From positions 1-25,823 of the IMG/VR virus record IMGVR_UViG_3300042547_000289: a stretch of 25,823 nt of DNA; one strand, given 5' to 3'. Below, in pieces: positions 1 to 6,549 of the stretch (position 1 is its first letter; every line of letters begins with the position of its first letter). Position numbers and translations under genes: made by a program. The notes under the pieces were generated by a model, which saw only the letters and a program-made list of their open reading frames with translations, was not told the origin of the DNA and did not search any database. This DNA is from a virus.

Positions 1-264
1 GGTGACTACGACTGGGACAACATCCCGACCGATCACGACTTGAAGTTCGTTTCACTCGCAATATGGGATCCTGAGTCGTACTACGGCGACGAATGGGTAG
101 ACGAGCAGGGTTTAATTCGCAAGTCATTGTCGGTGAACGACATCGCCAAAGCGTTCGGGAAACTCGTGTCCGAGGGTTACACCTTGGATCACGAAGACCT
201 TGACGCTGTCGGTGGTGACTCCGTCATGCAGACAGCAGTACTTGGTGAGGTCACCTACGGGTGA
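1..264 (+). CDS. Hypothetical acidic protein, 5' end outside window
   Basis: The frame is open from base 1 (it reads GDYDWDNIPT and on) to the TGA at 262-264, so this is the last 87 codons of a gene that begins before the window. A TTG at 40 lies in frame but has no convincing ribosome-binding site, and the residues before it look like the same protein, so I treat the gene as partial. The visible part is soluble and acidic, rich in Asp, Glu and aromatic residues, with no membrane segment or Cys cluster. I do not recognise a family. It belongs to the plus-strand series of small phage genes and is followed at once by a family A RNA element. Confidence 0.7.
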   Translation, partial: GDYDWDNIPTDHDLKFVSLAIWDPESYYGDEWVDEQGLIRKSLSVNDIAKAFGKLVSEGYTLDHEDLDAVGGDSVMQTAVLGEVTYG

Positions 265-274
265 GTGAGTATTC

Positions 275-358
275 CCCCAGCGACTAGGTCGTGCCCGTTC
301 AATCGGGACTGGGGACTAGCGGAGCACACGCTCCGTGAAGATAAGACCTGAGGAGGTC
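275..358 (+). promoter_or_regulatory. Family A start-associated RNA element plus SD hairpin (copy 1)
   Basis: Predicted three-way junction: outer stem CCCCAG (275-280) with CTGGGG (309-314), enclosing hairpin CGAC/GTCG with loop TAG (281-291) and hairpin CCCG/CGGG with loop TTCAAT (294-307). A further hairpin GGAGC/GCTCC with loop ACAC follows at 321-334. Next comes the Shine-Dalgarno hairpin GACCT/AGGTC with loop GAGG (345-358), five bases before the ATG at 363. The stems vary while the TTCAAT loop is kept in the other copies at 2535 and 6218. Function is inferred to be control of translation or RNA processing of the next gene. Confidence 0.7.
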
Positions 359-362
359 AACC

Positions 363-875
363 ATGAAAGCAAATGAAATCAGAGCAATTCGGAGTGTCAA
401 TCCCGAAGCGATCTTCTACGGTCACAAGTTCAATGGGTACTTCATCATTGACGATGTGATTGAAGAGCGGGTGGAACTTGACACCTCGTGGAGGTCATCT
501 TCACCGAAGTATCGCACGGTCAACAAGTTGAAGGGTCGCACGATCACTAGAGATCGTGGGCGTCAGCAGACATTGTCGTACAACGGTGAGATCGTCCCTG
601 AGCGCCTTCCATCAATGAAGGTGTCTGATGGGCTTCACTACCGCTTGCGTCCGCAGGACATCATTGGTGTGTACACCAAGCAATCGCTGAGTGAGTTCCT
701 AGAAGAGGAGCAGATCAGCATGATGCAAGCATTCACCGAAGAGCGAAACAGCAACGACCACTACGACTCGCTCGTAGATCAAGTTGCCGAGTTACTCGGT
801 GTGAGCAAGGCAACAGCCCGTCAAGGTGAGCCTCTACTGGAGGCAATCGTTGCCAAGTTCAAGGTGAACGCATAA
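363..875 (+). CDS. Hypothetical protein, 170 aa, possible C-terminal helix-turn-helix
   Basis: The start is fixed by the conserved GAGGAGGT site at 350-357. The protein is soluble and mixed-charge. The first hundred residues look beta-rich and basic (RTITRDRGRQQ near residues 59-69). The last third is helical, and residues about 137-162 (LVDQVAELLGVSKATARQ) have the spacing of a helix-turn-helix, which could mean DNA binding, but this rests on pattern alone. It is a single-gene module between a family A and a family B RNA element. I do not recognise a family. Confidence 0.85.
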   Translation: MKANEIRAIRSVNPEAIFYGHKFNGYFIIDDVIEERVELDTSWRSSSPKYRTVNKLKGRTITRDRGRQQTLSYNGEIVPERLPSMKVSDGLHYRLRPQDIIGVYTKQSLSEFLEEEQISMMQAFTEERNSNDHYDSLVDQVAELLGVSKATARQGEPLLEAIVAKFKVNA

Positions 876-883
876 GTGATCGG

Positions 884-981
884 CATCACGGGGGCAACCT
901 CGTGGTGTCCTCACGGTGCATCGGTCAAGTGATCGGTGCATCGTGAGGGCATTCGCCCAATTTAGATACCTGAGGAGGTAT
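884..981 (+). promoter_or_regulatory. Family B start-associated RNA element plus SD hairpin
   Basis: P1 is a 10-bp stem CATCACGGGG-type/CCTCGTGGTG with a GCAA tetraloop (884-907). P2 is a long hairpin of about 16 bp (909-948; CCTCACG pairs with CGTGAGG, then GTGCATCGG with TCGGTGCAT). P3 is GGGC/GCCC with loop ATTC (947-958) and shares two bases with P2. The Shine-Dalgarno hairpin is ATACCT/AGGTAT with loop GAGG (966-981), four bases before the ATG at 986. No T-run follows any stem, so a simple intrinsic terminator is unlikely. Confidence 0.7.
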
Positions 982-985
982 AACC

Positions 986-1672
986 ATGAATACAGAAGCA
1001 ATCTACGCCAAGGTGCAGGCAATCCTTGACCGTGCCAATCATCCGAACACGCCACAAGCGGAAGCCGAGACGGCTCTCGCCATGGCACAACGGCTCATGA
1101 TGAAGCATGGACTTGAAGAGTCCGCATTCGCCAAGGCTCAAGATCGTGACGAGAACATCGTGACTGAGGTCATTGAGGTTAGTGGCAAATGGCAACTTCG
1201 CCGTCTGTCACTCGCTGGATCAATCGCCAAAGCCAACTCTGTCGCTTGCTATCGCTCCACTAGGTGGAAAGATGGTAAGAGCCTGTTGACGCTGGTCGTG
1301 TATGGCACCGCTGGTGACATATTCGCTGTGAAGACGCTGTTCGCATCGGCAGACTTGCTCGCTTCTCGTGTGATCCCCAAGGGTGATCGGTCATTCCGCA
1401 ATGCGTGGTGGCTGGGATTCTCGGCGGGAGTAAGCGAGGTGTTGCGCAAGTCCAAGAACGAAGTGATCGCAGAGCAGGGTGTGGGCACTGGATTGGTGCT
1501 CGCTGACAAGTTCAAGCGTGCAGACAGCGAGATGCGTGCAAAGGTCAAACTCAAGTCGGCTGGCTACTCCCGATATTCATCGGGCAGTGGTTACTCGGCT
1601 GGGCAGTCTGCTGGTCGTGCATTCAGCACTGGTGGCATCGGCAACGGTGTTACTGGAGCGCTGGGACGATGA
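986..1672 (+). CDS. DUF2786 domain protein
   Basis: Residues 4-48 match the DUF2786 pattern seen in actinobacterial and phage proteins: an Ile-x-Ala-Lys-Val start (IYAKVQAILDRA), an Ala/Glu-rich helix (EAETALAMAQ) and the closing RLMMKHGLEES. The middle (about 60-185) is a mixed alpha/beta region. The last 40 residues are a low-complexity Gly/Ser tail (about 188-228). The biochemical role of DUF2786 is not known. The start is set by the SD hairpin. The last four bases, ATGA, are shared with the start of a HELAH metallopeptidase gene, so the two products are probably translationally coupled and may act together. Confidence 0.85.
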   Translation: MNTEAIYAKVQAILDRANHPNTPQAEAETALAMAQRLMMKHGLEESAFAKAQDRDENIVTEVIEVSGKWQLRRLSLAGSIAKANSVACYRSTRWKDGKSLLTLVVYGTAGDIFAVKTLFASADLLASRVIPKGDRSFRNAWWLGFSAGVSEVLRKSKNEVIAEQGVGTGLVLADKFKRADSEMRAKVKLKSAGYSRYSSGSGYSAGQSAGRAFSTGGIGNGVTGALGR

Positions 1673-2145
1673 GCATCCATGCATACATGGAGGCAGTGCG
1701 GGGGAGCGTTGAGAAGCGCTCTCCCAAAATGCCCGAGCATCAAGCCACGGTGTATGCGATAGAGCGTGAGGTGGCTTATCACTTGCCATCTCAGGTGATC
1801 GCCACCAAGGACGCATTCGCTTGGCTGGATCGTGTGTGCGAGACCGAAGGCTGGGATACGCCGATGGTTGACCGCATCCGATCCACCAAGTGGGCAGGTG
1901 TCGCTAGTGCCGAAGGCAATGTCATCGGCATCAGTGGCTCCAGTACGACAGTGCTCACACTGGCTCATGAACTCGCTCACATCGTATGTGGCGAGCGTGG
2001 GCACAATGAGTGCTGGCGTCATGCATTCGTGAACATCGTGCGAGATCACATCTCGGTACAGCATGCGTCACTCCTGCACACCTTGTACGAGCGCTTTCAA
2101 CTTCAATCAGGTCAGTGGAGGCTGACCGACACATCACGAGTGTGA
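1669..2145 (+). CDS. Putative zinc metallopeptidase (HELAH motif)
   Basis: Residues 100-104 are HELAH, the HExxH zinc-binding and catalytic signature of gluzincin- or SprT-like metallopeptidases. A downstream His (H112 in GERGH or H118 in WRHAF) could be the third ligand. The context resembles small actinobacterial metallohydrolases of the TIGR04338 type, though I cannot confirm that assignment. No signal peptide or membrane segment is present, so it should act in the cytoplasm. It overlaps the DUF2786 gene by ATGA. Its last five codons and stop codon fall inside hairpin P1 of the next RNA element (2132-2155), with the TGA in the loop. Confidence 0.75.
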   Translation: MSIHAYMEAVRGSVEKRSPKMPEHQATVYAIEREVAYHLPSQVIATKDAFAWLDRVCETEGWDTPMVDRIRSTKWAGVASAEGNVIGISGSSTTVLTLAHELAHIVCGERGHNECWRHAFVNIVRDHISVQHASLLHTLYERFQLQSGQWRLTDTSRV

Positions 2146-2232
2146 ACTCGTGGTGCTGTCATGGCTCATCGGCGCAAGTCGGTGGGTCATGACAGCATCA
2201 TCCGATGCTGAATCAAAATGCCTGAGGAGGCA
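2132..2232 (+). promoter_or_regulatory. Family B start-associated RNA element plus SD hairpin
   Basis: P1 is CATCACGAG/CTCGTGGTG with a 6-base loop that contains the stop codon of the upstream gene (2132-2155). P2 is a continuous stem of about 19 bp (2155-2173 with 2178-2196, several G-U pairs) closed by a GCAA tetraloop. P3 is AGCATC/GATGCT with loop ATCC (2194-2209), sharing three bases with P2. The Shine-Dalgarno hairpin is TGCCT/AGGCA with loop GAGG (2219-2232), and the ATG lies at 2237. Confidence 0.7.
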
Positions 2233-2236
2233 AACC

Positions 2237-2527
2237 ATGAAATACGGAATAGAAGACACAATTGCAAAGGCAATTCGTGGGCATGTCCACTTTGATTCCA
2301 TGTCAAATGAGACTCCAGAGTTCATGTGGAGGAGGCATTGTGACCGAGCACTACTTGCTCTGAGCGTGTTGTGGCAATCACTTGTGGATCAACTCAACAT
2401 GGACGGCGCAGTGGTCAATGAATGCAGGACAGCAGAAGAGAACATCGCATTCTTGATCAACTGCGGAGTTGGTGAAGAGGTTGCGAGGTTCACCGTCAAT
2501 GAAGAAAACAATTGGGGTTCCTACTAA
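2237..2527 (+). CDS. Hypothetical protein, 96 aa
   Basis: The reading frame extends further upstream (to 2150), but the conserved SD hairpin at 2219-2232 places the start at the ATG at 2237. The upstream extension would run through RNA stems. The protein (MKYGIEDTIAKAIRGHV...) is mainly helical, with Trp and Cys residues in RRHCDRALLALSVLWQSL (about 33-50). It shows no recognisable domain. Single-gene module. Confidence 0.8.
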   Translation: MKYGIEDTIAKAIRGHVHFDSMSNETPEFMWRRHCDRALLALSVLWQSLVDQLNMDGAVVNECRTAEENIAFLINCGVGEEVARFTVNEENNWGSY

Positions 2528-2534
2528 CCAATTC

Positions 2535-2615
2535 CCCTAGCGCCTCGGGCGTGCCGATTCAATTCGGGCTAGGGACTGTGAGCAACCGCTCACTACAAAA
2601 TACCTGAGGAGGTAT
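2535..2615 (+). promoter_or_regulatory. Family A start-associated RNA element plus SD hairpin (copy 2)
   Basis: Outer stem CCCTAG (2535-2540) with CTAGGG (2569-2574). Inner hairpins are CGCC/GGCG with loop TCG (2541-2551) and CCGA/TCGG with the invariant loop TTCAAT (2554-2567). Then come hairpin GTGAGC/GCTCAC with loop AACC (2578-2593) and SD hairpin ATACCT/AGGTAT with loop GAGG (2600-2615). Relative to copy 1, several inner pairs and one outer pair differ in a compensatory way. Confidence 0.7.
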
Positions 2616-2619
2616 AACC

Positions 2620-2937
2620 ATGAGTTATCAACTAACAGCGAATGATCTTGAATTGATCACCGAGATACTGGAGCAACACGATGTGGGCACTGTCATGCAG
2701 TACTCGGGTCGTGGGATGTATGGCGATCAGTGCCTCGGCATTGTGACCGAGGACGAGGCATCAACATTCTTGATCCTCGGTCTTGAATTGGCTGGTGCGT
2801 CCTACCGAAGTCTCGGCTTGACACTGAGCCGTTCGGGTATGCGCACCGACAGCATGGGGCGTGACTCCGTTGTTGTGTACTTCCCATCTATCACAATGCC
2901 CGAGGGCTTCGTGGAGGAGGACGAGGACAGCGACTGA
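2620..2937 (+). CDS. Hypothetical acidic protein, 105 aa
   Basis: The start is the ATG five bases after the SD hairpin. The protein begins with a helical segment (LTANDLELITEILEQHDVGT). A Gly-rich central part follows (SGRGMYGDQCLG). The C-terminus is very acidic (VEEDEDSD), as in many small phage proteins that bind host factors or mimic DNA, but no function can be assigned. It is a single-gene module; the next RNA element begins ten bases after the TGA. Confidence 0.8.
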   Translation: MSYQLTANDLELITEILEQHDVGTVMQYSGRGMYGDQCLGIVTEDEASTFLILGLELAGASYRSLGLTLSRSGMRTDSMGRDSVVVYFPSITMPEGFVEEDEDSD

Positions 2938-2946
2938 TAGTCGGGA

Positions 2947-3048
2947 GCATCACGGCGCAAGCCGTGGTGCCCTCACAGTGCAGGGGCGTTGGCTCGTGCA
3001 TTGTGAGGGCATACAATTGCCCATTCAACTAACAAAGCCTGAGGAGGC
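2947..3048 (+). promoter_or_regulatory. Family B start-associated RNA element plus SD hairpin
   Basis: P1 is a 10-bp stem GCATCACGGC/GCCGTGGTGC with a GCAA tetraloop (2947-2970). P2 is CCTCACAGTGCA/TGCATTGTGAGG with a 14-base loop (2971-3008). P3 is GGGCA/TGCCC with loop TACAAT (3007-3022) and shares two bases with P2. An unpaired A-rich spacer leads to the SD hairpin GCCT/AGGC with loop GAGG (3037-3048). The ATG is at 3052. Confidence 0.7.
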
Positions 3049-3051
3049 ACC

Positions 3052-3306
3052 ATGGATGCAAGTATTCACAAAGTAACTGGGTTACGGATTGAGAAGTCCG
3101 ATGATCCACGGCTCAAGACGATTGATCTCGTGATTGAGTACGAAGATTTGGCGGTCAGCCGTCCCCAGTGGGGGCAGGATGGAGAGTCATTCGGTTACGC
3201 AAAGTTGGAGTCAACGATCACGCTGTTCGTCAGTGACACCGTTGACATGGAGACAGTGCTGTGGCAAGCAATTGCAAATATCACTTCCCAACTCGCCAAT
3301 GCGTGA
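3052..3306 (+). CDS. Hypothetical protein, 84 aa
   Basis: Short soluble protein with a beta-rich middle (LKTIDLVIEYEDLAV, about 21-35; LESTITLFVSD, about 52-62) and a C-terminal helix (ETVLWQAIANITSQLANA). No Cys cluster, membrane segment or recognisable family. The ATG is fixed by the SD hairpin at 3037-3048. Single-gene module between two family B elements. Confidence 0.8.
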   Translation: MDASIHKVTGLRIEKSDDPRLKTIDLVIEYEDLAVSRPQWGQDGESFGYAKLESTITLFVSDTVDMETVLWQAIANITSQLANA

Positions 3307-3323
3307 GTAATCAGCAATGGGCA

Positions 3324-3430
3324 GTCACGGCGTGAGTCGTGGCGTGCTCGTGGTACATCGGTTCCCCCATCGGTGTATCACGAGGACGCAAGTCCACTTA
3401 GTAAACACAAACAGAATCTGAGGAGGTTCT
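3324..3430 (+). promoter_or_regulatory. Family B start-associated RNA element plus SD hairpin
   Basis: P1 is GTCACGGC/GTCGTGGC closed by a GTGA (GNRA) tetraloop (3324-3343). P2 is a 16-bp hairpin (3347-3362 with 3369-3384, loop TCCCCC). P3 is GGAC/GTCC with a GCAA tetraloop (3384-3395). The SD hairpin is AGAATCT/AGGTTCT with loop GAGG (3413-3430), including one T-G wobble. The ATG is at 3435. Confidence 0.7.
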
Positions 3431-3434
3431 TACC

Positions 3435-4160
3435 ATGGGTGCAATTACACCAAAGCAACAAGCGTTCATTCGCACATTGTTACTGGAGCGTGCTTCAACA
3501 CTTGAGATGACAACAGATCAGGTGGACGAGTTCATCACAACAATGAATCTGAATGAACTTACGAGCAAGTCAGCGTCCACTGCCATTGACAGCATTCGCA
3601 AGATTCAAGTCAAGGCTGTGGGCACCGCACACTTGCCACCTGCCGAGCGCACCATCGTGAACAAGTTTGCCAACCCGTGTGCCCTCTGTGGGCATCCAGT
3701 GTTGGCAGGCGCTGGTCATGCGTTGCTCATCGGCGGAGCATGGAGCACTTACCACAAAGAAGGTGAGTGCTCATCGGCTCCTGCAATCGTTGCCGACAAG
3801 GTGACCAATGAATCGTTCGGCACGCTTGCCGATGGTTTCTTTGCGTTGCCGTCATCGGGCACCAACGATCTTGTCTTCTACGCAATCAAGACCAACAAGG
3901 GCTTTCATAACGCAAGCCTGAAGGGTCAGCGAGGCATCTACATGCAAGTAGGTGGGCGTAGTGATGAGAAGTTGCGAGGAGAGCGTGGTCTCAATGCAAT
4001 CAAGCGCATCGCATCACTCAGTGATGATGAGCGACTGCAAGCACAAGCGCTGTACGGTCAAGAGATCGGACAGTGTGGTGTCTGCGGTCGGCGTCTCACT
4101 GATGAAGTGACACGCAAGCGTGGCATTGGCAATGACTGCGCAAGTAGGTTACAGATGTAG
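3435..4160 (+). CDS. DUF6011-type zinc protein
   Basis: 241 residues with two probable zinc sites. The first is C82-x2-C85 with H107 and C112 (CALCGHPVLAG... YHKEGEC). The second is the C-terminal C214-x2-C217...C235 unit (CGVCGRRLTDEVTRKRGIG then NDC), which matches the DUF6011 pattern common in actinophages. The N-terminus (TPKQQAFIRTLLLERA) is a helical segment also typical of these phage proteins. The role is unknown; a nucleic-acid-binding function is plausible from the zinc ribbons. It forms a single-gene module directly before the SNF2 helicase module. Confidence 0.8.
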   Translation: MGAITPKQQAFIRTLLLERASTLEMTTDQVDEFITTMNLNELTSKSASTAIDSIRKIQVKAVGTAHLPPAERTIVNKFANPCALCGHPVLAGAGHALLIGGAWSTYHKEGECSSAPAIVADKVTNESFGTLADGFFALPSSGTNDLVFYAIKTNKGFHNASLKGQRGIYMQVGGRSDEKLRGERGLNAIKRIASLSDDERLQAQALYGQEIGQCGVCGRRLTDEVTRKRGIGNDCASRLQM

Positions 4161-4169
4161 CCTGAGGGC

Positions 4170-4270
4170 GTCACAGGGCAACCTGTGGCGTGCTCGTAGT
4201 GCACAGGAGATGACGGACTTCTGTGCATTACGAGGACGCAAGTCCACTTAACAAGTACCTGAGGAGGTAT
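4170..4270 (+). promoter_or_regulatory. Family B start-associated RNA element plus SD hairpin
   Basis: P1 is GTCACAGG/CCTGTGGC with a GCAA tetraloop (4170-4189); its two central pairs differ from the CGGC/GCCG copies in a compensatory way. P2 is a 14-bp hairpin (4193-4206 with 4221-4234). P3 is GGAC/GTCC with GCAA (4234-4245), identical in sequence to the copy at 3384. The SD hairpin is GTACCT/AGGTAT with loop GAGG (4255-4270). The distance to the ATG at 4279 is longer than elsewhere. Confidence 0.7.
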
Positions 4271-4278
4271 CTAAGACC

Positions 4279-5805
4279 ATGAATAAACAACTAGAAGAAC
4301 TGAGCGCACTGCTCTCGGGGCTTGCCCGTGTTGTGCCAGCAATTAAACCTGACGCCACACTGCACGCTCTGAGCAGTGCACACAATGGTGATGTCAGTGT
4401 TGATCTTGCCGAGCCTCTATTCCCATTCCAGCGTGCTGGCGTTGCTTATGCAATCAAGCAGAAGCGAGTCATCATCGGAGATGAGATGGGGCTGGGTAAG
4501 ACACCACAAGCCATCGCTGTAGCAGTGCATGCGCACACCGAGAAGCACAAAGTGCTTGTCGTGGTGCCACCGTCACTGCGCATCAACTGGCTCCGCTCAT
4601 TCGCACTGTTCGCACCGTGGCTCTCCGTAGCCATCGTGAAGGGCAAGGCTGTGACTGCACTTCCCAAAGCCGATGTAATCATCATCGGTGACAGCAACAT
4701 TGACACATGGTCAATCAAGTTGGCGGGCAAGTTCGGCGCACTCATCGTAGATGAGGCTCACCGTGCGAAGACAGAGAAGTCAGCACGCACCAAGGGCATC
4801 GCATATGTCGCTAAGTCAATTCCGACTGAGGGATATGTGGTGTTGCTCTCGGGCACCATCATTGTGAATCGCCCAAACGAGTTGGTCTCGCCACTGTTGC
4901 TCATTGACAGGCTTGACCGAGTATTTGGTGGGCGCTTCTCATTCCGTCAGCGATACTGCGATCCCATCCACAACGGTTGGGGTTGGGTGTACAACGGAGC
5001 CAGCAACACCACTGAGTTGAATGACACCTTGCGTGGCACCTGCTATGTGAGGCGCAACAAGTCAGATGTGTTGAAAGAACTTCCAGCCAAGCGCCGTGCA
5101 CAAGTTGCTACCGAGATCAGTAACACTGACCTCGTGGCATATCGTCACGCCGAGAATGACTTCCGTGACTTCGTCATCGCCAACGGCGGTGTTGAAGCGT
5201 GGCAGAGGGCATCCAAGGCTGAGGTAGTCACACGGCTCAATGCGTTGCGCAAGTTGCTCGGAGTAGCAAAGGTCTCCTATGTGGTAGAGCATGTTGAAGA
5301 ACTTGTCGCTCAAGGCGAGAAGGTCATCGTGTTCGCACATCACAAGGATGTCATTGCAAAATTGACTAGTGCTTTCAATAAGCACGGTGTAGTCAAGGTT
5401 GCTGGTGGCATGACCGATGATGAGAAGCAGGTTGCGGTTGACGCCTTTCAAAATGGTGACGCCAAGGTATTCGTTGGACAATTCACATCGGCAGGTGTGG
5501 GCATTACGCTCACTGCTTCATCGCATGTGGTGTTCGCTGAAGTGCCATGGACACCAGCCGAAGCGGTGCAAGCCGAAGACCGTGCTCACCGTATCGGGCA
5601 GACAAACTCTGTTGTTGCTTGGTGGATGTTGGCAGTAGATAACAACATCGCACTACCCACTGTGGATGATCGCATGTGGGCATTGCTCAACGCCAAGCAC
5701 GAAGTAGTGTCGGCTGTCTTGACGGGCAACGGAGAAGATATGGGCGCCGAGGGTGGAAGTATCACCCAAGAACTCATAGAAGGGATTGTCGGTAACGGAG
5801 GATGA
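4279..5805 (+). CDS. SNF2-family DNA helicase/translocase
   Basis: A complete two-lobe SF2/SNF2 ATPase of 508 residues. Seen motifs: Q-motif-like FPFQRAGVAYA (48-58), Walker A GDEMGLGKT (67-75), DEAH box VDEAH (157-161), motif III LLSGT (189-193), the SNF2-type RRNKSDVLKELPAK (258-271), motif V GVGITLTAS and motif VI EDRAHRIGQ (433-441). The compact size and lack of extra domains fit the SMARCAL1-like phage helicases. It probably moves along or anneals DNA during phage replication or recombination. The start is the ATG after the SD hairpin. Its stop overlaps a possible 45-codon gene by ATGA. Confidence 0.95.
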   Translation: MNKQLEELSALLSGLARVVPAIKPDATLHALSSAHNGDVSVDLAEPLFPFQRAGVAYAIKQKRVIIGDEMGLGKTPQAIAVAVHAHTEKHKVLVVVPPSLRINWLRSFALFAPWLSVAIVKGKAVTALPKADVIIIGDSNIDTWSIKLAGKFGALIVDEAHRAKTEKSARTKGIAYVAKSIPTEGYVVLLSGTIIVNRPNELVSPLLLIDRLDRVFGGRFSFRQRYCDPIHNGWGWVYNGASNTTELNDTLRGTCYVRRNKSDVLKELPAKRRAQVATEISNTDLVAYRHAENDFRDFVIANGGVEAWQRASKAEVVTRLNALRKLLGVAKVSYVVEHVEELVAQGEKVIVFAHHKDVIAKLTSAFNKHGVVKVAGGMTDDEKQVAVDAFQNGDAKVFVGQFTSAGVGITLTASSHVVFAEVPWTPAEAVQAEDRAHRIGQTNSVVAWWMLAVDNNIALPTVDDRMWALLNAKHEVVSAVLTGNGEDMGAEGGSITQELIEGIVGNGG

Positions 5806-5939
5806 TCGTGGGCGCTGTAGCGCTTCATGGTCAGCGCTACTGGCGACATACGGAGTGCTCCTGTCCTCACGGGAGCACACCACAGTGCATCACGGGCGCA
5901 AGCCCGTGGTGTTCTGACTGTACATTGTCTCACCGATAG
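5802..5939 (+). CDS. Possible small Cys-rich protein, 45 aa (doubtful)
   Basis: An ATG at 5802 overlaps the helicase stop as ATGA, the junction used throughout this arm. It opens a 45-codon frame ending in TAG at 5937-5939. The product has six Cys in two groups (CSCPHG, QC, PWCSDC), which resembles a zinc-binding knuckle. Against it: GGAGG lies directly against the ATG, and the second half runs through the conserved P1 and P2 stems of the RNA element. It would explain the unusually long 82-base gap between the helicase stop and P1. The gap also contains two perfect hairpins, at 5817-5840 (GTAGCGCT/AGCGCTAC) and 5855-5878 (GTGCTCCTG/CGGGAGCAC), so the region may instead be purely structural RNA. 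Confidence 0.35.
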   Translation: MIVGAVALHGQRYWRHTECSCPHGSTPQCITGASPWCSDCTLSHR

Positions 5940-5989
5940 TGTACGGTCAGAACATCATCCGATGTTCAACAAGTAGACCTGAGGAGGTC
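5888..5989 (+). promoter_or_regulatory. Family B start-associated RNA element plus SD hairpin
   Basis: P1 is CATCACGGGC/GCCCGTGGTG with a GCAA tetraloop (5888-5911). P2 is a 15-bp stem (5912-5926 with 5938-5952). P3 is GAACATC/GATGTTC with loop ATCC (5950-5967); compared with P3 at 2194-2209 the loop is the same and the stem pairs covary. The SD hairpin is GACCT/AGGTC with loop GAGG (5976-5989). The ATG is at 5993. Two extra hairpins upstream (5817-5840 and 5855-5878) are found only in this copy. Confidence 0.7.
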
Positions 5990-5992
5990 ACC

Positions 5993-6208
5993 ATGTACAA
6001 CTTAAATGTAAGTCTCAACGGAGGCATAGACCGCCGTGGATCCGAACTGGACATCCTGTACCAGTTAGTTGAAGAGGGCATGGAAGCCATCTACAACCGA
6101 CTTGGTGACGATGGCATTTATCCATGGGGAACTGTGGAGCAGTATGTCGCTGTACAGCGGAAGATCCAAGATGCTCTCGGAGAGATCTGTTCTAAGAACG
6201 GTTTCTAA
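5993..6208 (+). CDS. Hypothetical protein, 71 aa
   Basis: The frame is open from 5939, but the SD hairpin at 5976-5989 fixes the start at the ATG at 5993. The product (MYNLNVSLNGGIDRRG...) has a helical core (ILYQLVEEGMEAIYNRLG) and a second helix near the C-terminus. No known domain, Cys cluster or membrane segment. Single-gene module followed by a family A element. Confidence 0.75.
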   Translation: MYNLNVSLNGGIDRRGSELDILYQLVEEGMEAIYNRLGDDGIYPWGTVEQYVAVQRKIQDALGEICSKNGF

Positions 6209-6217
6209 TTGAGATTC

Positions 6218-6303
6218 CCCTAGCGCCTCGGGCGTAGCGTTCAATCGTGACTAGGGACAATGCGAAAGCAGATACACACAAACCAATTAAAGCCTGAGGA
6301 GGC
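6218..6303 (+). promoter_or_regulatory. Family A start-associated RNA element plus SD hairpin (copy 3)
   Basis: Outer stem CCCTAG (6218-6223) with CTAGGG (6251-6256). Inner hairpins are CGCC/GGCG with loop TCG (6224-6234) and a weaker GCG/CGT with the invariant TTCAAT loop (6237-6248). The next hairpin is TGC/GCA with a GAAA (GNRA) tetraloop (6261-6270). The SD hairpin is GCCT/AGGC with loop GAGG (6292-6303). The ATG is at 6307. Confidence 0.65.
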
Positions 6304-6306
6304 ACC

Positions 6307-6549
6307 ATGAAAGTAAGTAAAGCAATTGAATTATTAAGGGATATCAATCCTGACGAAGAGATTTGCATCTCTTGGTGGGAATCAAACCTGTTCACTACAG
6401 GTGACGATGAAACACCATTGTCGGCAGACTCAGATGGATGGCTCAGTGCCGTTCAAGAGTTTGACTCCAGTGGTGGGTATGCATCAGTAAATGAAGATGT
6501 TTGGACATTCTTGTACCAAGCAATTAACGAAGTGGAGGTGGGTTACTGA
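6307..6549 (+). CDS. Hypothetical acidic protein, 80 aa
   Basis: First gene of a three-gene module. The N-terminus (MKVSKAIELLRDINPDEEICI) resembles the small phage proteins that start with a helix followed by a Pro-Asp-x-Glu turn and a beta strand; their function is unknown. The protein is strongly acidic. Its TGA overlaps the next ATG by one base (TGATG), which suggests coupled translation. Confidence 0.8.
   Translation: MKVSKAIELLRDINPDEEICISWWESNLFTTGDDETPLSADSDGWLSAVQEFDSSGGYASVNEDVWTFLYQAINEVEVGY

Noticed and set aside
294-307. tRNA or tRNA-like gene suggested by the TTCAAT loop
   Set aside because: The T-like loop is one base short, and no acceptor stem, anticodon arm or CCA pattern is present.
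884-958. Ordinary Rho-independent terminators
   Set aside because: None of the family A or B stems is followed by a T-run and the element is directly followed by an SD; I prefer a structured leader, though termination cannot be excluded.
1591-2064. 157-codon minus-strand frame within the metallopeptidase gene
   Set aside because: Antisense shadow of a gene with a HELAH motif and correct ATGA junction.
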